Source of the DNA: Bacteroidales bacterium
GTDB taxonomy: Bacteria; Bacteroidota; Bacteroidia; Bacteroidales; WCHB1-69
Direction of reading: 5' to 3'
DNA: 64,000 bases
Assembly (NCBI GenBank): GCA_024685175.1
Contig: JAIKWD010000012.1
Location: 1 to 64,000 of the forward strand
The notes beneath the pieces were generated by a model that saw only the letters and a program-made list of their open reading frames with translations, was not told the DNA's origin and ran no database searches. Below, piece after piece: positions 25,715 to 34,052 of this stretch. The first letter of the stretch is position 1; the number at the start of each line of letters is the position of its first letter. The position numbers and the translations under genes were made by a program.

Positions 25715-27195
25715 CGAGCCCTTTTCTCTTCTGGTTCAGGATAGTACTCAAACGCGCCGATATCGGGCACGCCGTTACGTAGACGTCCGAGGATGTCTGT
25801 CGTGATGCCCAAGCCTGTCTTGCCGGCATCAATGGCGGGAGAGGTTTCTTTTATATTGTAGTTTTGTCCAAATTTGGACACAAATTCCGGATCCTTGTTG
25901 TTGATACAATTATGAAAATGGGCATCCAGCATGTTGTTCTTCACCAAACAGTTATGGAAATCGTAGTTCAGTTCAACGCCCTCGAAAGAAGAAAAGCCTA
26001 ATTCATCAGCATCCACGCCCATATTGCCGTATATGATGCAGTTGTTGCAGGTAAGGGTGGTATTGCCAAGAATACGAGTGTCGTTTTCGACATAGTGGTT
26101 AGACAGGGCGAAAGCAGGCTCTTTGCGGGCGTGCTGCGAAAAGTAGTTGGCCACGGTCACGTGATTCAGGGTGAAATTGCCCACTTGCAGCAACATACTG
26201 TAGCTGCCGTTGTTGCTGACCTGACAGTTGTTCATCTCCAAGTCGGAAGCACGAGCCAACACACCAAGCATCTTGTTGTTGTGTATCACACTGTTGTTGA
26301 CAATGGTCTTATTGCCCAGATATTCAGTCAAAGAGGACACTTGCAATCCTATGGCACTGTTGGTTATGATGGCATTGTCTATGGTATTGGTGGACGTTCC
26401 TTCATTAATCCAGATACGGTCCCATTGTTCATAGTCCGTATCATAGAACGACTCGCGGCGGTCACCGGCAAAAAGTACCGGTTCCTCAACAGTTCCGTTT
26501 ACGTGGATGTTACCGTAGCGATATACCCAGAGTCCGCCACCATGATGAAAGTAAATCTTCGTGCCTGGGTCGATAGTGAGTGTGCCCAACGAGTCCACAA
26601 CTGCCCAGCCGTAAACCACCCAAGGCTTGTCATTTGTCCAATGCACCTGCTCATGCTCATGGGCTACGATATAATAATGCATGGAAGAGTTTGTGTGGTC
26701 AGGGATGATAAAATGGGCATCCTGACCGAAAGCCACCAGTTGCACCGATTGTTTGCGATGGGTATTATAGAAAAGCACAGAGTCGGTGATAAGATATGGG
26801 TTGTTTTGGTTAGTCGGGTTGATGTTCACTTTCACGAAGACAAAGATACTATCGTGTGCGGCAATTTCCACGTCATGAAACTCTTTTCCGGCTACGCCAT
26901 CCACATTGATACTGTAATATGATTGGTCTCCTCCGGCAAGGAAAACATCCAACTTGACAGGATCCGCACCTGGATTCACCACTGTAAAACTCCTTGTGAT
27001 AGAAGGGACGGTGGTAAAAATGGTGTCAAACATTAGCGTATCCGTAGAAAACACCAATTTAACATCATCACTGTAATTATTATGATTGCAACTCGTAAAT
27101 GTCAAGCTGCCGAAGGACATCGACAGGACGACCAACAAAATGATCCAAGGCTCAACCCAAAGGCTCCACTTACGTGTATTATTGTGATTATTCAT
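25711..27195 (-). CDS. Beta-helix lipoprotein, hypothetical surface or periplasmic protein
   Basis: This protein of about 494 residues has a long N-terminal hydrophobic segment ending LTFTSC (lipobox), an Ig-like region (FTTVPSITRSFTVVNPGADPVKLDV, residues about 55-150) and a right-handed beta-helix region (about 210-430) with repeated NNxIxxN-type turns. The end, AIDAGKTGLGITTDILGR, then VPDIGAFEY, is characteristic of Bacteroidota beta-helix proteins. The substrate or partner is unknown. It overlaps the end of truA by 8 bases with the ATG at 27195; an ATG at 27201 is an alternative. Confidence 0.82.
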   Translation of the reverse strand: MNNHNNTRKWSLWVEPWIILLVVLSMSFGSLTFTSCNHNNYSDDVKLVFSTDTLMFDTIFTTVPSITRSFTVVNPGADPVKLDVFLAGGDQSYYSINVDGVAGKEFHDVEIAAHDSIFVFVKVNINPTNQNNPYLITDSVLFYNTHRKQSVQLVAFGQDAHFIIPDHTNSSMHYYIVAHEHEQVHWTNDKPWVVYGWAVVDSLGTLTIDPGTKIYFHHGGGLWVYRYGNIHVNGTVEEPVLFAGDRRESFYDTDYEQWDRIWINEGTSTNTIDNAIITNSAIGLQVSSLTEYLGNKTIVNNSVIHNNKMLGVLARASDLEMNNCQVSNNGSYSMLLQVGNFTLNHVTVANYFSQHARKEPAFALSNHYVENDTRILGNTTLTCNNCIIYGNMGVDADELGFSSFEGVELNYDFHNCLVKNNMLDAHFHNCINNKDPEFVSKFGQNYNIKETSPAIDAGKTGLGITTDILGRLRNGVPDIGAFEYYPEPEEKRAR

Positions 27196-27958
27196 TGTCA
27201 TCAATTCGTATTTCAGCCCAGTTATAACGGACATCGGTCAAAAAAAGTGCATGAGCTGGTGCCGAAGCACCCGCTTTACATCTATCTTTCTGATCTATAA
27301 TGTTTTGAAAATCCTCTACACTTAATCTTCCCAGTCCCACCTCCAGCATAGTTCCCACTATGGCGCGCACCATATTACGGAGAAAACGGTTGGACGTAAT
27401 AGTAAACACAATCTCTTCACCCTTTTGCTCCCAGTTGGCATAGGTGACATGGCAAATAAAGTTGTTGACTTGTGTATGTACCTTGGAAAAACTGGTAAAG
27501 TCTTCGTTATGGGTCAACAGCGTAGCCGCCGCATTCATCATGTCCACATCCAGCTTTCGAAAGAAAAGCATACGTTGAGGATAAGTGAAAGGATTCTTTT
27601 TTGTTGATATAAAATACTGATATGTACGTTCTTGCGCATCAAAACGGGCATGAGCTTCACTTCTAACGGGGAATAGCTCATATATAACGATGTCTTTAGG
27701 TAGGAAGTTGTTCAATTGATCTTTCAAATCCCGGCACTGTTCGGGTGCAAGTGTCACGTCAAGGTCGAAGTGGGCAAAGTAGCAAGAGGCATGCACGCCG
27801 GTATCCGTGCGCCCACAGCCCGTAACGGCTATTCGTTCACGATGGAGCAAAAGGGAGAGGCATTTTTCCATAGTCTCTTGCACAGTATTATGCTTCGGTT
27901 GTGTCTGCCAACCGAAAAAGGGCGATCCATTATATGCCAAGTGAAGAAAATAGCGCAT
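27188..27958 (-). CDS. truA: tRNA pseudouridine synthase A
   Basis: This 256-residue enzyme is a full-length TruA, which makes pseudouridine at positions 38-40 of tRNAs. It has the catalytic D52 in TGCGRTDTGVHA, the start RYFLHLAYNGSPFFGWQ and the conserved NRFLRNMVRAIVGTML. I chose the ATG at 27958 because it gives the usual family start; the longer frame begins inside the spacer near its promoter. Confidence 0.95.
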   Translation of the reverse strand: MRYFLHLAYNGSPFFGWQTQPKHNTVQETMEKCLSLLLHRERIAVTGCGRTDTGVHASCYFAHFDLDVTLAPEQCRDLKDQLNNFLPKDIVIYELFPVRSEAHARFDAQERTYQYFISTKKNPFTYPQRMLFFRKLDVDMMNAAATLLTHNEDFTSFSKVHTQVNNFICHVTYANWEQKGEEIVFTITSNRFLRNMVRAIVGTMLEVGLGRLSVEDFQNIIDQKDRCKAGASAPAHALFLTDVRYNWAEIRIDDNE

Positions 27959-27977
27959 AAAACCGTAATATGGGCGA

Positions 27978-27985
27978 CAAAAATA
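27978..27985 (-). promoter_or_regulatory. Bacteroidetes -7 element (TATTTTTG) for truA
   Basis: The minus strand reads TATTTTTG 19 bases before the truA ATG at 27958. Confidence 0.55.
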
Positions 27986-27991
27986 CAAAAA

Positions 27992-28019
27992 TTAGCCAAT
28001 AGCAGTTAGCCAATAGCTA
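27992..28019. repeat. 7-bp tandem repeat between truA and the ABC transporter gene
   Basis: Four heptamers in register: TTAGCCA, ATAGCAG, TTAGCCA, ATAGCTA. Alternate units match well, so it can also be read as a 14-base duplication. It lies just upstream of the truA promoter. Confidence 0.65.
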
Positions 28020-28072
28020 GAACGAAGAACGTTGATCAATGAAAGATAATCGAAATCTCACATCTTTTTTCG

Positions 28073-28080
28073 TATTTTTG
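28073..28080 (+). promoter_or_regulatory. Bacteroidetes -7 element (TATTTTTG) very close to the ABC transporter start
   Basis: TATTTTTG ends only 8 bases before the ATG at 28089. If used as in other Bacteroidetes promoters the mRNA leader would be only a few bases. Confidence 0.5.
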
Positions 28081-28088
28081 CGCCTCTT

Positions 28089-29822
28089 ATGGAAAAGCTG
28101 CTTGAAATATCGGATCTCTCATTAGACTTGAAGCAGGATGGGGAATGGAAATCCATCTTGCATCATGTAAATGTCAGTCTTGAGAGAGGTGAGACATTGG
28201 GCATTGTGGGCGAGTCAGGGTCTGGGAAGTCAGTTACTGCCTTGTCTATCATGCAATTGCTCAACGAAGGCATCTCGCGTTATCCCAACGGCGTCATTGA
28301 ATTTTCCGGCACGGGCAAGTCCATAGACTTGCTCAAGTGTAGCGACAAGGACCTGCGTCAATTACGGGGTCGTCACATCGCCATGATTTTCCAAGAGCCG
28401 ATGACTTCCTTGAATCCTGTCATCCGTTGTGGGGAGCAGATTACCGAGCAAATCTTGTTGCACACCAAAGAGAGCAAGGAAGGGGCGCGGCAACGCGTGA
28501 TCGAACTCTTCCGGGAGGTGATGCTGCCGCGCCCCGAGCAGATTTTCGACTCCTACCCTCACGAGCTCTCCGGCGGACAGAAACAACGCGTTATGATTGC
28601 CATGGCGATGAGCTGCCAACCCGACTTGCTCATTGCCGACGAACCGACCACCGCCCTTGATGTGACCGTACAGAAGGGCATTCTTGAACTCATCAAGGAC
28701 TTACAACGCAAACATGGTATGGGCGTGCTTTTCATCACTCACGATCTTGGTGTAGTTTCAGAAATTGCCGACAAGGTACTGGTACTCTACAAAGGCACTG
28801 TGGTGGAGCACGGGCCCATTCGGAGCATTTTCTTTCACCCACAACATCCTTACACACAAGGACTTTTAGCCTGCCGGCCCTCTATGACTTCTCGTCTTAA
28901 GCGACTACCCACAGTGGATGATTTCATGAAAGATCAAGCGCGAGGAATAGACCAAATGGTTAGCTCACTTATTGTCACAGCGGAAGAACGAGAGTCGATG
29001 CATCAGAAGATGTACGCCGAGCAACCCATCATCACCATTGAGAACCTGAGCAAGCAATACCCTGTTCGTAAGCGTAAACTTTTTGAGAAGCGCCAATATG
29101 TTCATGCCCTGAACAATGTGAGCCTGGAAGTTTATGAAGGTGAGACGCTTGGTTTGGTGGGTGAGTCGGGATGCGGCAAGACCACATTGGGTAGGTGTTT
29201 GATACGGCTCATCGAGCCCACATCGGGCGTGGTAACTTACAAAGGTACCAACTTGATGAAATTGTCCATATCGGACATGCGCAAAATGCGCAAGGACTTG
29301 CAAATCATCCTTCAAGATCCGTATTCTTCATTGAACCAGCGACTTACTATTGGCGATGCCTTGATGGAGCCGATGAAAGTGCACGGGATGGAGAACGGGG
29401 AGTGCGAGCGCCGGAGCAAAGCCATCGCTCTGTTGGAGCGTGTCGGCCTTAACGAATCGCATTTCAACCGTTATCCACACGAGTTCTCCGGAGGCCAGCG
29501 TCAGCGTATATCCATCGCCCGCGCCTTGGCCGTCAACCCCAAGTTCATCATCTGCGATGAATCGGTATCCGCCCTTGACGTGTCCGTGCAGGCCCAAGTG
29601 CTAAACTTGCTTAACGAATTGAAAGAAGAGTATCATTTCACCTATATCTTTATCTCTCACGACTTGTCGGTGGTCCGTTTCATGGCAGACCGCATTGCCG
29701 TTATGCAAAATGGATCAATAGTCGAGCTTGGCGATGCCGACCAGATCTGCGACAACCCACAAACCGAATATACTCAAAAGCTCATCGATGCCATTCCCGG
29801 CACCAATATTAAAGACCTTTAA
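28089..29822 (+). CDS. ABC transporter ATPase with two nucleotide-binding domains (oligopeptide/YejF type)
   Basis: This 577-residue protein is a tandem ATPase. Domain 1 (about 1-260) has Walker A GESGSGKS, signature LSGGQKQR and Walker B LLIADEPTT. Domain 2 (about 315-570) has GESGCGKT, FSGGQRQR and FIICDESVS. Each is followed by the oligopeptide-transporter C-terminal region (HPQHPYTQGLL; NPQTEYTQKLI). It would power uptake of peptides or similar solutes, but no permease or binding-protein gene is adjacent, so its partners are elsewhere. It is first of a three-gene plus-strand group. Confidence 0.92.
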   Translation: MEKLLEISDLSLDLKQDGEWKSILHHVNVSLERGETLGIVGESGSGKSVTALSIMQLLNEGISRYPNGVIEFSGTGKSIDLLKCSDKDLRQLRGRHIAMIFQEPMTSLNPVIRCGEQITEQILLHTKESKEGARQRVIELFREVMLPRPEQIFDSYPHELSGGQKQRVMIAMAMSCQPDLLIADEPTTALDVTVQKGILELIKDLQRKHGMGVLFITHDLGVVSEIADKVLVLYKGTVVEHGPIRSIFFHPQHPYTQGLLACRPSMTSRLKRLPTVDDFMKDQARGIDQMVSSLIVTAEERESMHQKMYAEQPIITIENLSKQYPVRKRKLFEKRQYVHALNNVSLEVYEGETLGLVGESGCGKTTLGRCLIRLIEPTSGVVTYKGTNLMKLSISDMRKMRKDLQIILQDPYSSLNQRLTIGDALMEPMKVHGMENGECERRSKAIALLERVGLNESHFNRYPHEFSGGQRQRISIARALAVNPKFIICDESVSALDVSVQAQVLNLLNELKEEYHFTYIFISHDLSVVRFMADRIAVMQNGSIVELGDADQICDNPQTEYTQKLIDAIPGTNIKDL

Positions 29823-29835
29823 TATTTTGAAACGT

Positions 29836-30771
29836 ATGGACGAATTGAAAAAACATAGTATCACCTCCATTTCAAAACTCATTCTTCGAATCTTGATCGG
29901 ACTGTTCTTCATCACCACTGCTGTGATGAAGTTATTGTCATTAGATAGTTTCGAAATATATATTTACAGTTTTAACCTCTTTAGTTTCAATTGGTGTGCC
30001 ATACTCGCCCGTTTTGTCATAGTCGGAGAACTTCTTCTGGGTACTTTTCTCATCGCCAAGATTCTCTACAAGCCGACGTGGTGGCTAACCATGCTTTTGC
30101 TAGTGGGATTTACGCTTTTCCTTATATATGTAGCCATCTTTCGAGAAGACACCAACTGTCACTGTATGGGGGATATCATAAAACTCAACCCAGTCTATTC
30201 CATCATCAAGAATGTAATAACCATGTTATTGCTACTATTGGTGCGCAAAGAAGAGGATTACCATTTTCGAGGGAAAGTAGTCGTAGGCATCGTGGCCTTA
30301 ATTGCCGCCTTGGTGGTGCCTTTTGCCCTGTTTCCTACCGATTCCGTTTACAACTTGTTTATGAAATCGGATAACAAAGTCAACGAAAAAATGTTTGCCG
30401 AACAAATGCAAGACTCTACGGCTCAAGCGCTAAATCTAAGCAATGGTAATTACATTTTGGGTTATTTGTCTGCAGATTGCAAGTTTTGCAAAATCAGCGC
30501 CCGCAAGCTCAACACCATTATTGAAAACAATCATCTGGACACCAATCGCGTGGTATTCTATATCTGGGGGGCAGAAGAGTCGGTACAAAAATTCAAGGAA
30601 GAGACCGAGGCCATTCATTTCCGATATATTCCAATTGGTCCTATACATGCCATACAGTTGGTGGAAGGGAACTTCCCGACTTATGTTTTCGTTCAAGATG
30701 GGAAACCCATGGAAGCTGTTGACATTCGTGGGCTTGGTGACACTAAAATCAAGGATTTCCTCTCAAAATAA
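29836..30771 (+). CDS. MauE/DoxX-like membrane protein with thioredoxin-like C-terminal domain
   Basis: This 311-residue protein has four or five membrane helices in residues 15-165, with the MauE-type motif EDTNCHCMGD (C108, C110), and a soluble domain from about 185 with a redox-type CKFC (C215, C218) placed as in thioredoxin folds, then NFPTYVFVQDGKP. It probably handles electrons or disulfides across the inner membrane; the substrate is unknown. I chose the ATG at 29836, 13 bases after the ABC gene, because the frame upstream lies inside that gene. Confidence 0.8.
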   Translation: MDELKKHSITSISKLILRILIGLFFITTAVMKLLSLDSFEIYIYSFNLFSFNWCAILARFVIVGELLLGTFLIAKILYKPTWWLTMLLLVGFTLFLIYVAIFREDTNCHCMGDIIKLNPVYSIIKNVITMLLLLLVRKEEDYHFRGKVVVGIVALIAALVVPFALFPTDSVYNLFMKSDNKVNEKMFAEQMQDSTAQALNLSNGNYILGYLSADCKFCKISARKLNTIIENNHLDTNRVVFYIWGAEESVQKFKEETEAIHFRYIPIGPIHAIQLVEGNFPTYVFVQDGKPMEAVDIRGLGDTKIKDFLSK

Positions 30772-30777
30772 AGCAAT

Positions 30778-31335
30778 ATGACCCTAACCCATCGGAAAAT
30801 AGAAGATTTATACTTGTTTTACGCCAAGAACGGGTTCTATCACACCACAAATGAGATTGCGGAGGGGATGGGTATTAGTCGTAAGACATTCTTTAATCGA
30901 TATGAGAGCAAAGAGAATGCCACCAATATAGTTATCAAAGAGTGGTTCTCAAGAGTCCGTCAAAGGATGGAAGAAAAAATAGCCCAGAGCAATCATGCCG
31001 TAGAAGCCCTGTTGCAGTTTGGATATGAGCTATACAACCTCAAGATCAAGGAGCGCCTATTCTATTCTTTCATGAAAGATCATAACTTGTTTGTTTCAAA
31101 AGAAGCGCCTTTCGTAGATTTATTAGCCGATATTATTCGGGATGGAATAAGCCATTATCAATTTTTAGAAGACGTAGACGTAGAGTTATATGCTCTTTTT
31201 TTCATGGCAAACTACACGCATTATGACTATGCTGACGAAGACAGGTCCATCATTATGCAATTTGTTCTCTCTCCCATTCTAACGGAAAGGAGCTACAAGT
31301 TGCTAGAAGATGTTGGTATCGGTAATTTCTTTTAG
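30778..31335 (+). CDS. TetR-like transcriptional regulator
   Basis: This 185-residue protein has a TetR-type N-terminal helix-turn-helix (TTNEIAEGMGISRKTFFNRY at about 20-40, then ESKENAT) and an all-helical C-terminal half with no recognised ligand signature. It lies 6 bases after the MauE-like gene and probably controls this group, though no operator dyad was seen. Its stop faces the alaS stop with 5 bases between. Confidence 0.8.
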   Translation: MTLTHRKIEDLYLFYAKNGFYHTTNEIAEGMGISRKTFFNRYESKENATNIVIKEWFSRVRQRMEEKIAQSNHAVEALLQFGYELYNLKIKERLFYSFMKDHNLFVSKEAPFVDLLADIIRDGISHYQFLEDVDVELYALFFMANYTHYDYADEDRSIIMQFVLSPILTERSYKLLEDVGIGNFF

Positions 31336-31340
31336 TATTA

Positions 31341-33947
31341 TTATGCTTCGGCAACGAGGCGTAGCACCTCAGCCACGGCATCGGGAAGGCCTGCGGGATT
31401 TTTGCCGCCAGCGGTGGAGAGTCCGGGTTGTCCGCCGCCCCCGCCTTGGATGAGTTTGCCGGCGGCACGCACCAACTTCGGGGCCTCGTACTTGGGAACC
31501 AGATCGTCCGATACGGCCACCACCAGATTGGGCTTGCCGTCACAAACGCTGCCCAAGACGACCACGCGATTGGAGGTCGTCCGCAATTGGAAAGCGGCAT
31601 TGCGCAAAACATCGGCACTGAAGTCTACAATCTTGGAGATGACCTGAACACCGTTCACCTCTGCAGCTTCGCTTTCGAGTTCCTTGCAGAAAGAGGACAC
31701 CTGTTGCTTCTCAAACTCTTCGATCTTCTTTTTATAGGCAGCGTTGTCGTCGTTCAGCTTTTGGATGGCCTGCATGATGTTGTGAGAGCCCAGCGTTTCA
31801 CGGACACTTTTGATGAGCTCTTGTTGCTCGTAAACCATCGCCTCGGCTGCCGAGCCCGTAACGGCTTCGATACGGCGCACGCCAGCGGCCACGGCACCTT
31901 CGGACACAATCTTGAAGAAACCGATGTTGCCGGTGGCGGAGGTGTGTGTACCACCGCAAAGTTCAATGGCCTCGCCGAATTGGATGACGCGCACGAGATT
32001 GCCGTATTTCTCTCCGAACAGGGCGATAGCACCTTTGGCGCGCGCCTCTTCGATAGGAATGTCCACGTGCTCTTGCAGTGGCAAATTCTTTCGAATCAAC
32101 TCGTTGACCATCTTCTCCGTGCGGGTGATCTCCTCTTCGGTCATCTTGGCGAAGTGGGAGAAGTCGAAGCGCAAGCGGTCGAAGGCCACGAGAGAACCCT
32201 TTTGCTCGACGTGTGTGCCGAGCACAGCGCGTAAGGCGTGGTCCAACAAGTGCGTGGCCGAGTGGTTGTTGGCGGTCATTTGGCGTTTTGTCGTGTCGAT
32301 CTTGGCCGTGAAGGCGGCGTTGAGATTCTCGGGCAGCTGTGCGGCGTGGTGGATGGTGAGGTTGTTTTCCTTGGTGGTGTTGTAGATGGCCACCGTCTCG
32401 TTGATGCTCTCCAACAAACCTGTGTCACCCACTTGTCCACCCGACTCGGCGTAGAACGGAGTCTGGTCGAGTACAATCTGGTAATAGACCTTATTCTTGG
32501 CCGTGACCTTGCGGTACTTCACAATCTTGCATTCGCATTCGGTCTGGTGATAGCCCACGAACTTGGTGGGCGTATCCTGCGGGATGAGCACCATCCAGTC
32601 ATCGGTGGCGACAGCCGCGGCGGCGCGGGAGCGTTCTTTCTGTTGTTGCAGGCCGCGTTGGAATCCCTCCATATCGACGGTGAGGTTCTTCTCGGAAGCC
32701 AGCAGTTGCGTCAGATCGACGGGAAATCCGTATGTATCAAAAAGTTCGAAGGCGAAATCGCCGTCCACGACACCCTGAGCGGCGTGTTTGGAGGCATAAT
32801 CGTCGAAGCGGGCGATGCCTTTGGCAAGGGTCTTGAGGAACGATTGCTCTTCTTCAAGGATAATGCGCTGCATCAGGTCTTGTTGCTTGGCCAGTTCCGG
32901 GAACTGGTGTCCCATTTGGGCCACGAGGTCGGACACAAGCGTATTGATGAAAGGTTCCTTGAAATTCAGGAAGGTGAAACCGTAGCGGATGGCACGACGA
33001 AGGATACGGCGGATGACGTAGCCGGCACCCGTATTGGACGGGAGCTGTCCATCGGCGATGGCAAAACTCACGGCGCGCAGGTGATCGGCCACCACGCGCA
33101 AGGCGACGTCGACATCGTGGTTGTCGCCATATCGCACGTTAGCCAGTTGGGCTATCTTTTGGATGATCGGCTGGAAGACATCGGTGTCGTAGTTCGATTT
33201 CTTGTTCTGGACCGCCATACAAAGACGTTCGAAACCCATACCCGTATCCACGTGGCGGTTGGCCAACAACTGCAGTTCGCCGGAGGCGGTGCGGTTGTAT
33301 TGCATAAACACGAGATTCCAGATCTCGATAACCAACGGGTTGTCCTTGTTCACCAAATCGCGGCCGGGGACTTTTGCGCGTTCAGCATCGTCGCGCAAGT
33401 CGATATGGATTTCGGAACAGGGGCCGCAGGGACCCGTGTCGCCCATCTCCCAGAAGTTGTCTTTCTTGTTGCCTTTCAGGATTCTGTCTTCGGGCAGGTG
33501 CGTTTTCCAGAAGTCATAAGCCTCTTGGTCGAAGGAGGTGCCGTCTTTTTCGTCGCCCTGGAACACGGTGGCGTAGAGACGGTTCTTGTCCAACTTCATC
33601 ACTTCGGTCAGGAACTCCCAGCCATAGTCAATGGCTTCTTTCTTGAAATAGTCGCCGAACGACCAGTTGCCGAGCATTTCGAACATGGTGTGGTGGTAGG
33701 TGTCGCGGCCCACCTCTTCGAGGTCGTTGTGCTTGCCGGACACGCGCAGGCATTTTTGGGAGTCCGCCACGCGACAGTATTCGGGCTGGCTATTGCCTAG
33801 GAAAATATCCTTGAACTGGTTCATACCGGCGTTGGTAAACATCAGAGTGGGGTCGTTCTTCACCACCATCGGGGCGGAGGGGACGATATGATGGTCTTTT
33901 GACTCGAAAAATTTCAAAAAAGCGTTCCTAATTTCGTTTGAAGTCAT
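31341..33947 (-). CDS. alaS: Alanyl-tRNA synthetase
   Basis: This 868-residue synthetase has the class II aminoacylation core (MTSNEIRNAFLKFFESKDHH start, FTNAGMNQFKDIFLG), the editing domain with HSATHLLDHALR and CGGTHTSATGNIG zinc motifs, and a C-terminal Ala domain ending in GGGGGQPGLSTAGGK. It charges and proofreads tRNA-Ala. I chose the ATG at 33947, 22 bases after a TATCTTTG element; the longer frame runs through this promoter. Long open frames on the opposite strand are shadows caused by its codon usage. Confidence 0.97.
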   Translation of the reverse strand: MTSNEIRNAFLKFFESKDHHIVPSAPMVVKNDPTLMFTNAGMNQFKDIFLGNSQPEYCRVADSQKCLRVSGKHNDLEEVGRDTYHHTMFEMLGNWSFGDYFKKEAIDYGWEFLTEVMKLDKNRLYATVFQGDEKDGTSFDQEAYDFWKTHLPEDRILKGNKKDNFWEMGDTGPCGPCSEIHIDLRDDAERAKVPGRDLVNKDNPLVIEIWNLVFMQYNRTASGELQLLANRHVDTGMGFERLCMAVQNKKSNYDTDVFQPIIQKIAQLANVRYGDNHDVDVALRVVADHLRAVSFAIADGQLPSNTGAGYVIRRILRRAIRYGFTFLNFKEPFINTLVSDLVAQMGHQFPELAKQQDLMQRIILEEEQSFLKTLAKGIARFDDYASKHAAQGVVDGDFAFELFDTYGFPVDLTQLLASEKNLTVDMEGFQRGLQQQKERSRAAAAVATDDWMVLIPQDTPTKFVGYHQTECECKIVKYRKVTAKNKVYYQIVLDQTPFYAESGGQVGDTGLLESINETVAIYNTTKENNLTIHHAAQLPENLNAAFTAKIDTTKRQMTANNHSATHLLDHALRAVLGTHVEQKGSLVAFDRLRFDFSHFAKMTEEEITRTEKMVNELIRKNLPLQEHVDIPIEEARAKGAIALFGEKYGNLVRVIQFGEAIELCGGTHTSATGNIGFFKIVSEGAVAAGVRRIEAVTGSAAEAMVYEQQELIKSVRETLGSHNIMQAIQKLNDDNAAYKKKIEEFEKQQVSSFCKELESEAAEVNGVQVISKIVDFSADVLRNAAFQLRTTSNRVVVLGSVCDGKPNLVVAVSDDLVPKYEAPKLVRAAGKLIQGGGGGQPGLSTAGGKNPAGLPDAVAEVLRLVAEA

Positions 33948-33969
33948 ATCCTTTTGATTTTTGAAGGCG

Positions 33970-33977
33970 CAAAGATA
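33970..33977 (-). promoter_or_regulatory. Bacteroidetes -7 element (TATCTTTG) for alaS
   Basis: The minus strand reads TATCTTTG 22 bases before the alaS ATG. It forms a divergent region with the element at 34024-34031. Confidence 0.6.
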
Positions 33978-34023
33978 CAAAAAATAGTAGTTTGCGATGT
34001 GTTATGCCTATTCTCTATTTTCC

Positions 34024-34031
34024 TATATTTG
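34024..34031 (+). promoter_or_regulatory. Bacteroidetes -7 element (TATATTTG) for the S8 peptidase gene
   Basis: TATATTTG lies 21 bases before the ATG at 34053. Confidence 0.55.
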
Positions 34032-34052
34032 CACTTCCAAAAAAGAATAGAA

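Noticed and set aside
31428..33800. Two long plus-strand open frames (268 and 520 codons) opposite alaS
   Set aside because: They mirror the codon pattern of alaS, have no recognisable domains and no promoter or start context. alaS is certain on the other strand.
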